From assembly GCA_008828725.1 (NCBI GenBank), contig MEHQ01003804.1, positions 281,555 to 345,554 of the forward strand: 64,000 nucleotides of DNA, given 5' to 3'. Shown here piece by piece: positions 1 to 11,639 of this stretch (positions are counted from its first letter, which is position 1; each line of letters opens with the position of its first letter). Origin of the DNA: Saccharina japonica. Its lineage: Eukaryota > Sar > Phaeophyceae > Laminariales > Laminariaceae. Made by a program: the position numbers and the translations under genes. The notes below the pieces were generated by a model. It had not been told where the DNA came from. It saw only the letters and a program-made list of their open reading frames with translations, and did no database searches.

Positions 1-1540
1 TTCTTTGATTTTTGAGGCACACTTCTGAGGCCAATTACGCCGTCTGTAGGATCGATCCCGATATCTCCCGCCCCTGAAAACCTTCCTTGCATATATACAC
101 GGGCACAGGAAGAGTTCTGGGCGATTTCGTCCACGCCTTCCACCGCGACCTCGGCCGTGAAGATTGCCTAAACAGGCGGCGTAATTGCTTCGACCGAAGC
201 TGCTACCTGCTTCCATCTGCAGGAAACTGAATTAATCCTCCTCTAGGAGGATCAAGCACGATCAAGCTACCGAACAGGCTCTACCATGACTTGATTGAGT
301 TGCTCTGCGTGTGGTGTGTCATTTGGAGGCTTCTGTGGGGAGCACGGTGTCTGTGAAAAAGGCCTTGTTCGGGGCTGATATTGACCCAACCCCGTTTTCC
401 ACAAATCAGGCGTTATCTGAAAGTACTTTTTTCTCACTTTTTTGTGGGCAGTGCAACACAGGTGTGTTTTTGGCGTTCTTTTCGTTTTGTTTTTTGTGTT
501 TTCCCGTCCCCTATGTCAATAACGCCTATATATCTGAATGGAAACCCCGGTGTGCATAGCACACAGCAAGAGACAGCAGAACAACAGTCGCACAGGGTAC
601 AGCGGTACAGCAGTGCGTCGCGAGAGACTGCGAAGGATAACCATGTGCGGTTCAGGCGGCAGTGCTGACTCCGACCTTGAGCCGGAGGCAGAGGCGGGTA
701 CGCACAGTCACAGCCCCCCCTTCAGCAACCTAGAGTTCGTGATAGTGTTAGTTGTACGCTGCAAGATGTACATATCATCCACATACGAAGTACATGGTAT
801 CTATTAATAGAATGCACATCAGCAGCAGTGCCCTTGTGCCCTCGTATAATACTATCCTACATCAGTATGAATTTTTATTTTGTAAAAAAACAAAAATGTG
901 GGTCCGTAACGTGTGTGGCGCAGCAGACGCAGATACTGCAGGAGGGCCACATGACACCATACCACGATCATATCGTCACATTATGCCAACACATGCGCAC
1001 CGAACCGTTCGAAATGTGGACCAATTGGCTAGTTTAGTCGGAAAACCGACCAAAAAAACGACCTAACCAAAAAAACGACCTAAAATGTTCGTTTTTTTGT
1101 TTTGTTTTGACAATAAGACCGACCGAAACCGACCGATTTGTCGGTGAGAAACCGAATAATCGACCTAGTCCATTTTCATTTTCGGTTCACATGTGTGACG
1201 GCATCTAGCTGGTACTACCGAGTACGATACGTATAAAGTAATGTATACGTATAACGTGAACGCACCTGGTACGATAAACGATAAGATTCGTAAAATACGT
1301 ATGAGATATACGGATAATTGTTTTTTTTTACCATACGCACCTGTTACACAGGTTGAGTCTTACAACATCATGCTCATCTCTGGGCGACGAGATACCAAAA
1401 AAGAATCAGCACGAAGAGCAAAAAAAGCGAATAGAGTACATACGTGTTATTAGCACTCAGAGACCGTACGGATAAAGTACGGTTTAAACACGAATAGATA
1501 GGTATACCGCCACCCCAGGTTTTGTGACAAAGGTGTACCT
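1..1540. other. Unassigned non-coding stretch
   Basis: I see no recognisable gene here. The open frames are short, lack domain motifs and overlap on both strands. Around 1036-1140 there is a loose repetition of CCGACC/AACCGACC. A copy of the palindromic decamer CTATTAATAG lies at 801-810. The G+C texture resembles the rest of the repeat-rich window. Confidence 0.5.
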
Positions 1541-1544
1541 TTAC

Positions 1545-1850
1545 AAGAGGTGGGCACCTAGAGGGAAAATAAAAAAAAACAAAACCGGACAAGGAGGCGT
1601 TATTCTCAAAACTACAAACCGGTTTAAACCGGGTTTTTTCAGCCGGTTTAAAACGGTTAACCGAAAACCGGTTTAAACCTGATGGCAACATGAAACGCCT
1701 CCAAACCATTGAACATAACGGTATGTTTGCGTCCAGTACATGCTGTGTATGTGGATTCCGACCCACTGTTAGCGTACTAATTGAACACGAGGTGGTATGG
1801 TACAACAGCAGCACAGCATATTTTACGGGGTGAAGTGAATTCAAGGTATA
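1545..1850 (+). mobile_element. hAT-like non-autonomous element, one end only
   Basis: The segment opens with AAGAGGTGGGCACC. It then follows the same order as the left half of the hAT-like element at 27625-28668: GGAGGCGTTATT, CCGGTTTAAACCGG-type inverted motifs, GAAACGCCTCCAAA, ATTGAACA and ATGTGGATTCCG. I found no matching inverted end downstream, so this is a truncated copy. The superfamily is taken by similarity to the copy that still has an 8-bp duplication. Confidence 0.6.
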
Positions 1851-2141
1851 AGTCACTATACATACGGTATTGCGGCCACAGGTACAACAGTGATTGCTGT
1901 TGCTGCATTGCGATTCTCGTGGGCAGTCGAGAGCGCAGTAGATCTACGATTGACAGAGGGTAAGGCGCTGCATATACGCACCACTGGATTATATACATAT
2001 ACTTCGTATATCAAAGCGACTTGACGACAAAAAACTCCTGCCAACAAGAATGCAGCGCGACATCTACCCATCTCGTTAAATCGTACTTTTAATAATGGGT
2101 TAGTAGGGGTTAGCGGTGCACGGCGCACCTTTTGGCCCCGC

Positions 2142-2848
2142 ACACCAAAACCAAATTATTTTTTGCCCGCACACAAAGAGCAAGAGAACTTCGATCCCCT
2201 CGCTGAAAACAGTTCATTTTCGGCCCGCACACATAAAAAACAAGTCAAGTTGGACCCCCCGAACAAAAACCGAGTCAATTTCGATCCCCGACACAAAATC
2301 AAGTTTGTTTTGACTCTAACCCTGAAACCAAGTTAATGTTGATCCCAGACAAAAATCCAAGGCATTTTCAATGCCCCGACATTGAAACCAAGTATTTTTC
2401 GGCCCTGACACTATAAACAGTTAATCTCCATCTAGACACAAAAACTAAGTCATTTTCGGCCCTGACATTAAAACCAAAACAATTTCGACCCCTCGCACAA
2501 AACTCAAGCCAATTACTATCCCCACACAAAATCAATTATATTTGAACACCCCACACAAAAAACCAGTTAAATTTTCAACCTCAACACTAAAATCAAGGCA
2601 ATTTCGATCTCTATTCTAAAACTAAGACAGTTTCGATGCCTCCACACTAAATCCAAGTCATTCTCAACCAGCCACACTACAACCCTAAAGTATTTTTCTA
2701 CCAGAACACAAAAACCAAGTCAAATCGGATACCTACACTGAAATCAATACAACATATATCCCCTGCACGAAAAACTAAGCGTTTTCGGCCCACACGCAAT
2801 TACCAAATCATCCAGACACTAGAACCAAGTCATTTTCGACCCGTACTA
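2142..2848. repeat. Decayed ~36-bp minisatellite
   Basis: About twenty diverged units of roughly 33-38 bp follow the pattern CACACTAAAACCAAGTCA followed by TTTTCGACCCC-like sequence. Every unit carries a CACA/GACA start, an AAAACCAAGT-like core and an NTTTTCGNCCC-like end. Unit length is not a constant multiple of three and all frames are interrupted, so it is not coding. Related single motifs (ACTTGGTTTTAGTGT or its complement) recur near 4315 and 28045. Confidence 0.75.
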
Positions 2849-2877
2849 TATTAGTACTGCTATAGGTAGCAGTCTTA

Positions 2878-3065
2878 CTAGAGGTAGGACCCTACGGGTA
2901 CCCGCCAGAAATGGGTACCCGCCGAAATTTGGAGCCCGGACCCGACCCTACGCACCGGGTAATGGCATTTTGACGCGGTACCCGGGTAAACGGGTACCCG
3001 GCGAGTACCCGGCGGGTAGCTGGCGGGTACCCGGCAAATATTTTTAGGTTTTGCTCCCTGTTTCA
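2878..3065. repeat. GGGTACCC-rich repeat fragment, possible transposon end
   Basis: The segment opens with TAGAGGTAGGACCC at about 2879 and is filled with direct and inverted GGGTACCCG motifs up to about 3035. The same opening motif recurs at about 4908. The TAGAGGT start resembles hAT ends, but no partner terminus or target duplication is visible, so the assignment is tentative. Confidence 0.4.
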
Positions 3066-3454
3066 GTGCCACGATAAAATAGTTTGAGTGGACGATGTTG
3101 CGTACTACTACCGTACTACTGTTCTATAACCGAAACGACCTGTACAAACGGTTTTGATTGTTACTTCGATACTCAAGCCGCCTAGAGTATCCTCCTCGTG
3201 TATTGCTCCACTGCGCCGGCGTGTTATGATGGGTTTGAATGCGCGAAAAAAACTTAAACAATATGTATCACGTGTGGCGGCGACGGTTCACGCTCTCCCC
3301 CTTACTTAAAAGACTGCAGTCCATAATTTCCGACCCCCTACATATCGCATATCATATCAGAACGTAGTATAAGTAATGAAAACCAGGGCGACGGCGGGCG
3401 AGCGACCGAGCGAACGGCAGCGGCGAGCGATTGACGAGGGCGGCCCGAGGCTGC

Positions 3455-3532
3455 CGCGGTCGACCGAGTGGCGTCGGGCGCGCGGTCGATCGAGCGGCGG
3501 CGGGTGCGCGGTCGACCCAGTGGTGGCGGGGG
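3455..3532. repeat. 26-bp GC-rich tandem repeat, three units
   Basis: Three adjoining 26-bp units start at 3455, 3481 and 3507, each beginning CGCGGTCGA. They lie in a GC-rich island (about 3380-3540) that differs from the AT-rich surroundings. The unit length is not divisible by three, so the array shifts frame and the open frames across it are probably incidental. Confidence 0.8.
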
Positions 3533-3539
3533 CGACGGA

Positions 3540-4440
3540 TATAGTACAGCAACAATTAACACCAGTCTTACCGGAAGATGTGTCCAGCAATAATGGTTCA
3601 GCAGCAGGCGCTAAATAAAAAATGTACGAAGTGGGTACCCCGAACTAGACGCCAGGGCGGGGCCGTATAGCGGACAAAACAAAAATACCAAACAATACTT
3701 GGGGCCTCGATCCACACCCGATAACGCAATCAGCAGATAGATCAGGTAAGTTGACACACTATATAAATGCCGGCATCCACGCAGAGCCCTTGTACGAGCC
3801 GACAAAAAAAATACAAAGCGGATCCACCCACTCACTACAACAACAACAGTAGTGTGAAATCAGTATACAGCACCACAGCAGTACGTACAGCAGTAGTAGT
3901 ATAGTATTAATGTTAACAGTAGTATTAATAGCAGAATATTACCCAGCTACAGCAGCAAGAGCTGTCCAGAAAATAGCAGCACGTACGTAGAGCGGACAAA
4001 ACAAAATGCCCGCATCGATGCGGAGCCCGTGTTGAGCACGTACGTATAATACGTGCAGCAGTGGCCCTTTCCCGTTTTTTATAAAATTATTTTGTATAAA
4101 CGTCTGAGCTTTTATATTGAAATTAGTGTGGAAACGGATATCTCCCCAAGTATACTAGGTCGATTTCGATTCTGACCGAAGTTCTGGAGATCCATTTGTT
4201 TCCACTTTTTTGGGACTCTTGAAAAAAAAATCCTAAATTTAGTACTTGAAAAATATATATTGAAATTTGTGTGCAAAAATGATCTTGAAATTAGTGTGGA
4301 AATTTTTACTTGGTTTTAGTGTAGGGACCGCCATACTGCCGTGTGCCGTGTGCTTCCCCTTCGGCGTTGAGTGTAGCAAGTTGATGGTTTTTGTGGTTGG
4401 GCGGTGCGATTGCGTGTTTTGAAGGGGTTTCCTAAAGATA
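3540..4440. other. Unassigned AT-rich stretch
   Basis: No gene or full element is recognised. Short CAG/GTA runs occur near 3880-3960. Motifs of the type TTGAAATTAGTGTGGAAA occur near 4115 and 4290, and ACTTGGTTTTAGTGTAGGG near 4310-4325. The last is the inverse of the core motif in the 2142-2848 minisatellite. Confidence 0.4.
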
Positions 4441-4469
4441 TTGTACAGGCATAATTAACCGGGAATACC

Positions 4470-4640
4470 AATTACCCGCGGGTACCCGGGTACCCGGTTC
4501 CCGACGAAGAAATTACCCTGAAGGCTCCAACTATTTTATACCCGTACGGAACTTCCGTGAGTTCTGTACGCCTGTGTCACAATACCCGGAACTTCTGTGA
4601 GTTCTGTACGATATCCCGACCCGTGCCCGATTTTTTTTTG
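4470..4640. repeat. GGGTACCC motifs plus inverted minisatellite units
   Basis: The left part carries ACCCGCGGGTACCCGGGTACCC-like palindromic motifs. From about 4545 to 4612 there are two units reading GGAACTTCNGTGAGTTCTGTACG. These are the reverse complement of units in the minisatellite at 43855-44300, so the same repeat family occurs 39 kb apart in opposite orientation. Confidence 0.65.
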
Positions 4641-4679
4641 AAATATGTACGCCCCGCGTCACAATAACTGGGGTAAACA

Positions 4680-4875
4680 CTAAAGGTGGGAACCTATAAG
4701 AAAAAAACCGGTTTAAAACGGTTTTTGGAAACCCAGCAGGCGTGCCCGAGTAGACGGTTTTTCACATAAAAAAACCGCGGTTTTTCCGGCCGGTTCAAAC
4801 CGGTTAACCGAAAATCGGTTTGAACCAGAAAAAAACGCGGTTAACCGCTTAACCGGTTTAAACCGCTAGAATCAT
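4680..4875 (+). mobile_element. hAT-like fragment rich in CCGGTTTAAACC
   Basis: It begins TAAAGGTGGGAACC, close to the hAT-type end TAGAGGTGGGCACC, and continues with many AACCGGTTTAAACCG motifs and an internal run AAACCCAGCAGGCGTG. The complement of that run appears in the right half of the element at 27625-28668. No second end is visible, so it looks like a truncated relative. Confidence 0.5.
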
Positions 4876-4939
4876 ACCGACTCTTGACTGATTACTGTCA
4901 GACTTAGAGGTAGGACCCTGATTTCAATTACCCGGGATA

Positions 4940-5769
4940 TCGGCGGCAGGTGGTAGGAATAGGTGGGTGAGGTGCACGTGTATTTCACGTGCGCCTTTCA
5001 GTTTTCCATGCGTCTTACTCGATACACCAGTGGTGCCAGCTGTGAGAAAATTGTGTATGGTCCTCTTCCCGGTAAAAGCAGTTTCGTTCGGGCCATCCGC
5101 ATCATGATCTGGTCTATTTATTATATCGTATTGGTCAGGGTAAAACATAGGGTACGGCGGCTATAAATGGTTTCTCGCCGTTTGTTTCGCTGCACGTTCC
5201 GATAGGTTTCGGCGTGCTACAGTAGTTCGAAGGCATTTTGTAAATTGTCTCGTGTCGGTTGTGTAAATTCCTTGGTATCTGCTGTGCTTACTCCGTAAGG
5301 AATGCCAAGGATAACGTCTACTCGTAATCTTGCTGGTCTATCGAACACATGGAATACTTGTATTTCCTGCACCGTCGTAATATATGACAGATTATGGGTC
5401 ACTTGTATCAGCGGTAGGAGCGATGACCAGTGCTCGCGATTGGTCGAGTTGGAGTTGTGCATGCATGCTGAGCATTACGGGCATTGTTGAATGTGCACGT
5501 TACGAAACGGAACTTCCTTGCAACGATACAGTTTTTTTTTGTGCGGGTTTTCTTGGATCCGAGTATGCTCTGTGCGCCTGGTGAATCACCTTGTGTTCGA
5601 GTTCGGGACTTTGATCTGCGTGTAAAATCTCGGATGGACCGGGTATATCTATTAATAGAATGCGATCAAATATTGCTTGTGCGATTACGCGCGCAAACGT
5701 TTTTTTTTGTATTTGCGTTCGAGTTGCAAACTTTGTTCGGTTATCCATGACATTGTGAGGATGACTCAT
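4940..5769 (-). mobile_element. Ty3/gypsy LTR-retrotransposon remnant A (integrase)
   Basis: On the minus strand the translations match a Ty3/gypsy integrase. From right to left there is an integrase core fragment containing LHADQSPELE, typical of the DD35E core, then a stretch with NREHWSSLLPLIQVTHN and RPARLRVDVILG. The latter corresponds to the conserved region after the catalytic core (LLP, then FGR and the P-x-D region). It is a broken fossil with several breaks. I saw no LTRs, reverse transcriptase or capsid part attached. It is roughly 90% similar by eye to remnant B at 8689-9660, which suggests an old insertion or duplication. Confidence 0.85.
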
Positions 5770-6229
5770 CCCACGGTAAGGGCGCAGCTGAATTTCCAGA
5801 GCTCCTCACAAGAGGAGCTCAATATCTCACCCGAAACATCAATTCGGAAACATTATTTCGCGTAACCCGACCAAAACTTCCAATGCGGTAGTCCAAAAAC
5901 ATACTCAGCAAAATATTAATAGTAGAGTGTTTGCGATAGAAGAAGTAAAAAAATATATATACTTTCCTTCCGCTCAAAAAAGTGAGTTCCCTTCTCCTCG
6001 TGGTTTCGGTGTTTGTGCGATAGAAGTAAACAAAATCCTGCAGGCGACGCCTCCAAAAATAATAAGGGAAGTGGGGTGAGGCAATGCGGCAAACCAAACA
6101 AACAACGAAAACAAAAAGTAGCGTACGAGAGGAACGGCAGCCAAGCAACGGTGGCGGCGGCAGGGGTATGACCGCAGTGCCGCAGCTGCAATCCCACGAC
6201 CGCAAGCAGCAGCACCGGTGGCTGCAGCT

Positions 6230-6291
6230 ATGTGGCGGCAGCCCCAGCAGCAGCGGCAGCCCCAGCAGCAGCGGCAGCAGCAGCAGCAGCG

Positions 6292-6323
<32 letters not shown>

Positions 6324-7060
6324 GAGCAGCAGCAGAGCAGAGAAGCAACAGCTTCCGTTTTTGCTTTTTTCGATTTTGCGTCCAACTTTTTGTCGTCGTG
6401 TGCTGCTCCTGCTGCTGCCCACGACCTACGCGCGACACCGCGCCGGCACGCTCCCTCCAAGCCCGCCCGGGCCCGACATATATAGACCGTGGCGGCGCGC
6501 CGCCGCTGCTGCTAGTGCTGCTAGTGCTCTACCGCAGTGTGGTGAAATTTAAATGATACACGGCGATCTGTCATCCTGTCGCGCTCTACAGCAAGGCGGT
6601 AGATACGTCTCCATATACGACTCGTACGAGTAACTCGTACTCGTACGAGTAGTTCTTCTGAACAGCGCATCCTCCACGACACCAAGCCGGCGAGAGCGTA
6701 CCGTAGCGGGCCGCCAGCAGTCCGCCGGCGCCCCGTCAGCAAAATCCAGCACCGCTTGTCCGTATCATACTTAGCACACCTCTCCGAGCCTCTGTGCTCC
6801 CACCGGTTGTTGTGTTGTGTAGAGCAAGCAGCAAGGTTGGGCCTATGGGAGACATGGAATCTCCATAATTTGGGGCGTTCTGCGTCGGTAGAATGCTCGG
6901 TGTGTGTAGGCCAATCAAACTGAGAGACCAAAAGTACCGTAACTTTTGATCAAAAACATACTTCTCTAAAGTATTTTTGCCGTTTTTTAAAAAATTACCG
7001 CAAATCCTCCTTCGGGAGAATTTTTAGAGAAGTAAAAGTAAACAAAAAACGCAAACACTC
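6230..7060 (+). repeat. CAG-headed ~0.8-kb dispersed repeat, copy 1
   Basis: The head is a CAG microsatellite (about 6236-6340) giving poly-Ala, Ser or Gln in different frames. A hydrophobic-coding stretch follows (about 6360-6425) and then GC-rich sequence. The tail near 6930-7050 has AAAAGTACCG and inverted ACTTCTCTAAA/TTTAGAGAAGT arms. The order matches 31790-32565: CAG head, CTTCYGTTTTTGC, GTGCTGCT, CTACGCGNG, a GTACGAGTA region and the AAAAAGTACCGCAAA tail. The divergence indicates an old dispersed repeat. Coding potential is unproven. Confidence 0.65.
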
Positions 7061-8688
7061 TACATCATCCGTGATACACACAGAGAGCTCAACGGCAGAA
7101 ACGTACCGAAAAAGGACCTCACAATGGATGGCTCGATGTGTTGTTTTACGCGCTACCTAGGAGGCCCTCCTCAGAGAGCGGCCGTGCGGGTCTTGAGCAG
7201 GGTTGGCCGAGGCCTTGACGCGCACTTTTCTTTCTTATATGTGGCAAGGAGGTGCCTCCACAAAACCTCCCTCGCATCTCGCAAGGAGAGATCTCATAGG
7301 TTAGAGTGTGGGAGTGGGGGTCGTTCTCGTAGAGGACCCTTCACTCCCTGGTAGCGTTCTGGGTTTGTCTTCCCGAACGTCAACCATATGAAGACCATCC
7401 ATGATGGCAGGTCTCGTAGACCGGACGTTGGTTAACGTATCTTCATGGTTGGCATTTGTGATCAGAGGTTGACGGTGCCTACGTACCCTATCCTCCACAT
7501 CGCCCCCTCCTTCATCGCCTCAAGTCCATCTTTGCTAGGGATGTATGTGACTTTGGGGCGATCATTTCAAGAGGGGTACGCTCGGTAGGTGGAGTCTTGA
7601 CAGGGGAACGTGTGTAGTCATCTCTTTCACTGCAACATTCTGTATCTTCCAGAACCCCCTCCGACTGCCAGGGACAGCACACTACGTGTTGAGTAAACAC
7701 GGCTGGTAAGTGTTAGGATTCCGTACAGTTTGTTTGCATGCCGGCAGCAAAATGTCGGAGTTCAATGGTTGTCCCATTTGTTTTTGGACTCAGCGCATCT
7801 GTCGCGTGGCCACATTAAGACGGCGTTCCTCTTGACGGCTGCATGTTTTTACGACACGGGCGAATGTTTCCGTTATGTATATGCTCGGACTGGTATTGCC
7901 TTGTTATGGAGCATATTTCGGATATCCTTCCCTACTTGCTCGCACTGGTGTTACCTTGTTATGGTGGACATGTCGGTGTTACCTTGATATGGAGCAAGGG
8001 TTGGATGGATGTCTATATTTGGCGTGCAGTTGCCTAGACATCGTGCGGGGTAAGTTCGCGAGACCGGACCGCTTGGGAGATGACCTCGGCTTTTCAACAT
8101 AGTCTCGCTGAGATTTCTGATGTCGAACCGGGTCCTTTCAAACTGTAATTTTGGTAAAACGGTGGTATGCTCGTGGTTGTTGACTATCTGCTCATATTTT
8201 GTGGTTTCCTGGAAGCTTTCGTTTCCTTATTCTCGGATTCCTGAGACAGAGACTTCCATTGCGAGACATCCTCCTTGTCAGCAAATGCCCAAACAAATGC
8301 TGATAGAGTGCAATCTATCGTTGCTACTCTCGTCACCGTTGGTATCCCTATATTTTTTTTGGTTTCCTACCCTAGGTGATACCCTCTGTTACCTTCTCGT
8401 TCGAGATTTATTAGCCGCAGCACAACATGTAAATCACTTATTTTTTTTTTGTGATGGAGCTCTGTATGTTGTTGCTATATTCAATCCCCACCATTTTCTC
8501 GTTTCCGCTTTTTGGCGCCGCGGGACGTGGTGTTTTCGGGAGACGCGATGTGTAAACCTTTTATGGTTTTTGTTTTTGTAGGCGGCTTTGATGCGTGACG
8601 TTGTGGTATGTACCTCGTCTGCGCGATACTCGAGATTTTTTTTTTTTTTGTATATTCGGGGCCGTATCCCCTCATGCGCATGCGGTAG
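7060..8688. other. Unassigned stretch between gypsy remnants
   Basis: No conserved domain is recognised. Near 7890-8000 a short phrase TTGTTATGG recurs three times. It may contain decayed flanks of the gypsy remnants on either side, but I could not match any part to capsid, protease or reverse transcriptase. Open frames up to 153 codons (8120-8581, plus strand) have biased hydrophobic composition and no motif. Confidence 0.4.
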
Positions 8689-9660
8689 TTAAAATGGTGC
8701 AGATTTTCGTTCTGCTCGGTCCAAGCTTGTGACCGACCACTTTGTCAACGACTTATGACTCAATTCTTTGTTGAGCTTCATCTGGATGGTCCAACGCGGG
8801 TGGGGAATTTTGTTTCCCAAGAAACATTCAGCCAGCTTGTCAAGATGATGTGCTGGTGGTGTTTTCCGCGGGTGGTAGGAATGGGTGGGTGAGGTGCACG
8901 TATCTTTCACGTGCTTAGTTTGTTTTCCATACGTTATACTCAGTACACCAGTGGTGCTAGCTGTGAGCAAATTTTGTATGGTCCTCTCCACAGTAACAGC
9001 AGTTTTGTTTGGGCCATCCGCATCCTGATCTGGTCTATTGATTAGAACTTACTGGTCAGGGTAAAACATAGGGTACGGCGGCCATGAATGGTTTCTCGCC
9101 GTTTGTTCGTTTCACGTTCCGATAGGTTTCGGCGCGCTAGTTCGAAGGCAATTTGTAAATTGTCTCGTGTTTGTTGTGTTAATTCCTTGGTATCTGCTGT
9201 GCTTCCTTCGTAAGGAATACCAAGGATAACGTCTGCTGGTAATCGTGCTGGTCTACCGAACATATGGAATACTTGTATTTCCTGCACCGTCGTAATATGT
9301 GACACATTGTGGGCCACTTGTATTAGCGGTAAGAGCGATGCCCAGTGTTCGCGATTGGTTGAGTTGTGCATGCATGCTGAGCATTACGTGCATTGTTAAA
9401 TGTGCACGTTATGAAACGGAATTTCCCTGCAACGATACGGTTTTTTGTGCGGGTTTTCTTGAATCCGAGTATGCTCTGTGCGACTGGTGAATCACTTTGT
9501 GTTTGAGTTCGGGACTTTGATCTGCGTGTAGAATCTCGGATGGACCGGATATATCTAGAATGCGATCAAGGATTGCTTGTGCGATTACGCGAGCAGACTT
9601 GTTTTATATTCGCGTTTGAGTTGCAAACTTTGTTTGGTTATCCATCACATTGTGAGGATG
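8689..9660 (-). mobile_element. Ty3/gypsy LTR-retrotransposon remnant B (integrase and 3' pol)
   Basis: This is the minus-strand copy of the same family as remnant A, in the same orientation about 3.9 kb away. Between 9042 and 9371 the translation shows NREHWASLLPLIQVAHN, FGRPARLPADVILG and TRDNLQIAFELA, which fit the post-core integrase region of gypsy elements. Further left, near 8690-8760, a short KWSxxSLDRA stretch is faintly like a chromodomain tail, but that is weak. The element is broken in several places, and no flanking LTR was identified. Confidence 0.85.
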
Positions 9661-9839
9661 TGCTTGCTTTTTACGCGACTAACACAGGATGTGTTTTGTA
9701 TTCAACTACTGTAAGTCGACCGAAATCGTTTTTTAATTATCACAATTATTTACACACTTACCTACTATATGTGACTCATTATTACCATGTACCTGGTACC
9801 TGGTATCCTGGTATCACTGTGTTCCATACTAGCTAAATG

Positions 9840-9955
9840 AAGGGGCCCCTTCGGCCAAAATCGTTTTTTGTTTTTCAGTTGCAATACCTTTTCTGGTATA
9901 ATTTTCATTTTTCAACAATCAAGTACTCTTTGTTTTAATACCGAAGCGGCCCCTT
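9840..9955. mobile_element. 116-bp MITE-like element
   Basis: The left end AAGGGGCCCCTTCGG (9840-9854) and right end CCGAAGCGGCCCCTT (9941-9955) form 15-bp inverted repeats with one mismatch around an AT-rich core. A third related motif, CCCGAAGGGGCC, follows at about 9975. No clear target duplication is seen, so the superfamily is unknown. Confidence 0.55.
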
Positions 9956-10189
9956 AATATATATATAGTTGTTGCCCGAAGGGGCCTGCCTCTTAATTCC
10001 CCTGATTTCGCAAAACCGACAATCACCAACCAGTGTCGTGACGAAGCTATTAATAATACTCGTATACAACAAGAGCGCATATGCAGCAAGAAATCCGATC
10101 AAGCAATGGTAATACTGCTGTAATAATAATGCATACAGCGGTACCAACAGGTCAACGTAGTACGAGTATGCCCATGTAATGCGCTAGTA

Positions 10190-10315
10190 ACCTGAAAATA
10201 AGAAGTTCGGGAGTCGTTATCTTGAAATTAGTGTAGAAAGCATCCTCTCTCAAATAAGAAATCCGGCCTCGACCAGATTTCCAGTTTCCTAATATTTCAG
10301 GTGTCCAGTACTACT
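10190..10315. mobile_element. MITE fragment related to the CAAATAAGAAA family
   Basis: It contains CTTGAAATTAGTGTAGAAAG, CTCAAATAAGAAAT, a CCAGATTTCCAGTTTC motif and an AGGTGTCC end. These occur in the same order as copies near 34920-35140, 41740-41968 and 44383-44650. Ends are not sharp here. Confidence 0.45.
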
Positions 10316-10924
10316 GCTGTATACAACAAACAATCTGGACAAGGATATTACAACAGTGTCGACAGCTTGCAACACGTATACAAGTATATGTACTCGTTGT
10401 GCACGCCAGAATTGGTCTTGACAAATACATACTTAACCCAAAACATACCCGAATATACACCTGGCAGTGGACATCACTGCGGAAACACACCTACCTAACG
10501 CGTACGACATTTGGTATAGCACACAATGTACATGTATTCCCATTTCATTCTGACCGGTGTGGCGCAACAAAGACGCACGTACTACAGCAGTATATGTAGT
10601 ATTAGTAGCACAGAACAAATAGGGGTGGGGTGGATGGAATTAATTAATTAATTACTCTAGCTCTTGTGTGGATTAACTTACAATAGTTTGACATATGCAT
10701 TTCGAGGGGCACTTGGCGCCATTGGACTTGTTGAGGGTAAAGGGGCGTACGAAAGGGTCGGAGCTGGATTGGGTTGGAAATTAGTATCCCTCTGGCCGGG
10801 ACCATAAGACTTTTGGGTTACCATACGAAAAAAACAACGGTCCTTACATGTACATCTAAAACTGAGTTTTCCCCACAACCAAGTAATGTACCAAGTGGCG
10901 ATACACTTGAACCTTTGTCTATCC
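10316..10924. other. Unassigned stretch
   Basis: No gene or element with defined ends is recognised. A short ATTA tandem (about 10638-10652) is the only simple repeat. Open frames are short and overlap on both strands. Confidence 0.35.
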
Positions 10925-11000
10925 GGCGAGTCAGGACAAACACGCACAAAACAGTGTTTGTTCTAGCGTTCTGTTTTGTGCGTGTTTGTCCTGACTCGCC
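10925..11000. repeat. Perfect 30-bp inverted repeat (hairpin)
   Basis: The left arm 10925-10954 begins GGCGAGTCAGGACAAACACG. It is the exact reverse complement of the right arm 10971-11000, with a 16-nt spacer. The arms show no mismatch, which is unusual among the decayed repeats around it. A recent MITE-like insertion or a structured RNA are both possible. No flanking duplication is evident. Confidence 0.85.
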
Positions 11001-11149
11001 CCCCCTCGTTCAATATCCGAGCTGGTTCTATCGACAACAGGGAAAGGGCGATGCATCTATGGAATATCTCAATGAGACCTTCGGAAACCATCGCTTCCGC
11101 TGCGTCTGCCCGCCTGGTTTCAGGAGGAAATCGCACCGGCAAATGCACT

Positions 11150-11350
11150 CTATATTATAATGAGGAGATATTGATGCTGAGAAGGGCGCAGCCCTTCGAA
11201 GCATCAATAGATGCTCTTCCTAATGGATTGGGTACGTGCCTGTGGGGGTGTACCCCCCTGGTCGCGAACGGACACAAACGGACAAAAAACAGTTCTGAAA
11301 GCTGCCGCAGCGTGGCTTTATTTAAAGAATCCTTAATATTGAGGTTTGTC
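11150..11350 (+). repeat. Block A of the composite repeat, isolated copy
   Basis: About 200 bp, containing CATCAATAGATGCTCTTCCT, GTGTACCCCCCTGGTCGCGA and TTAAAGAATCCTTAATATTG, match 32690-32885 almost base for base. In the opposite orientation it matches the left parts of 15340-15540 and 17520-17720. An internal short inverted repeat AAGGGCGCAGCCCTT lies at about 11187. It ends at about 11345, where a CT-rich run starts. Confidence 0.8.
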
Positions 11351-11639
11351 TCATCTCTCTCTCTCTCCTACTATTCTTCCGTCGTATTTTATCGGAGAAG
11401 AGTTCAGGCATTTTCCTCCCTCGCAACACCTCGGCGTCGGAATGGTGACTTAAGCAAGGCGGGAAACGTAGGGCATCATCTTCGGTGTACACTCTTTCGA
11501 GGTCAAATACGTAGCTACGTAGGTTATACGGTGAAAAAAAAGGAATAAGCAAAAAATAAATGCAAAAAAAAAAAAAAAAACCCTTTGTATAGCGCAGCTA
11601 TGCACGAGAAAATATATGGCAATGGTACGCAGCGTGCCG

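Noticed and set aside
5819-6460. 213-codon minus-strand frame with Ala/Leu/Cys runs
   Set aside because: It is a shadow of the CAG microsatellite; the other frames are open for the same reason.
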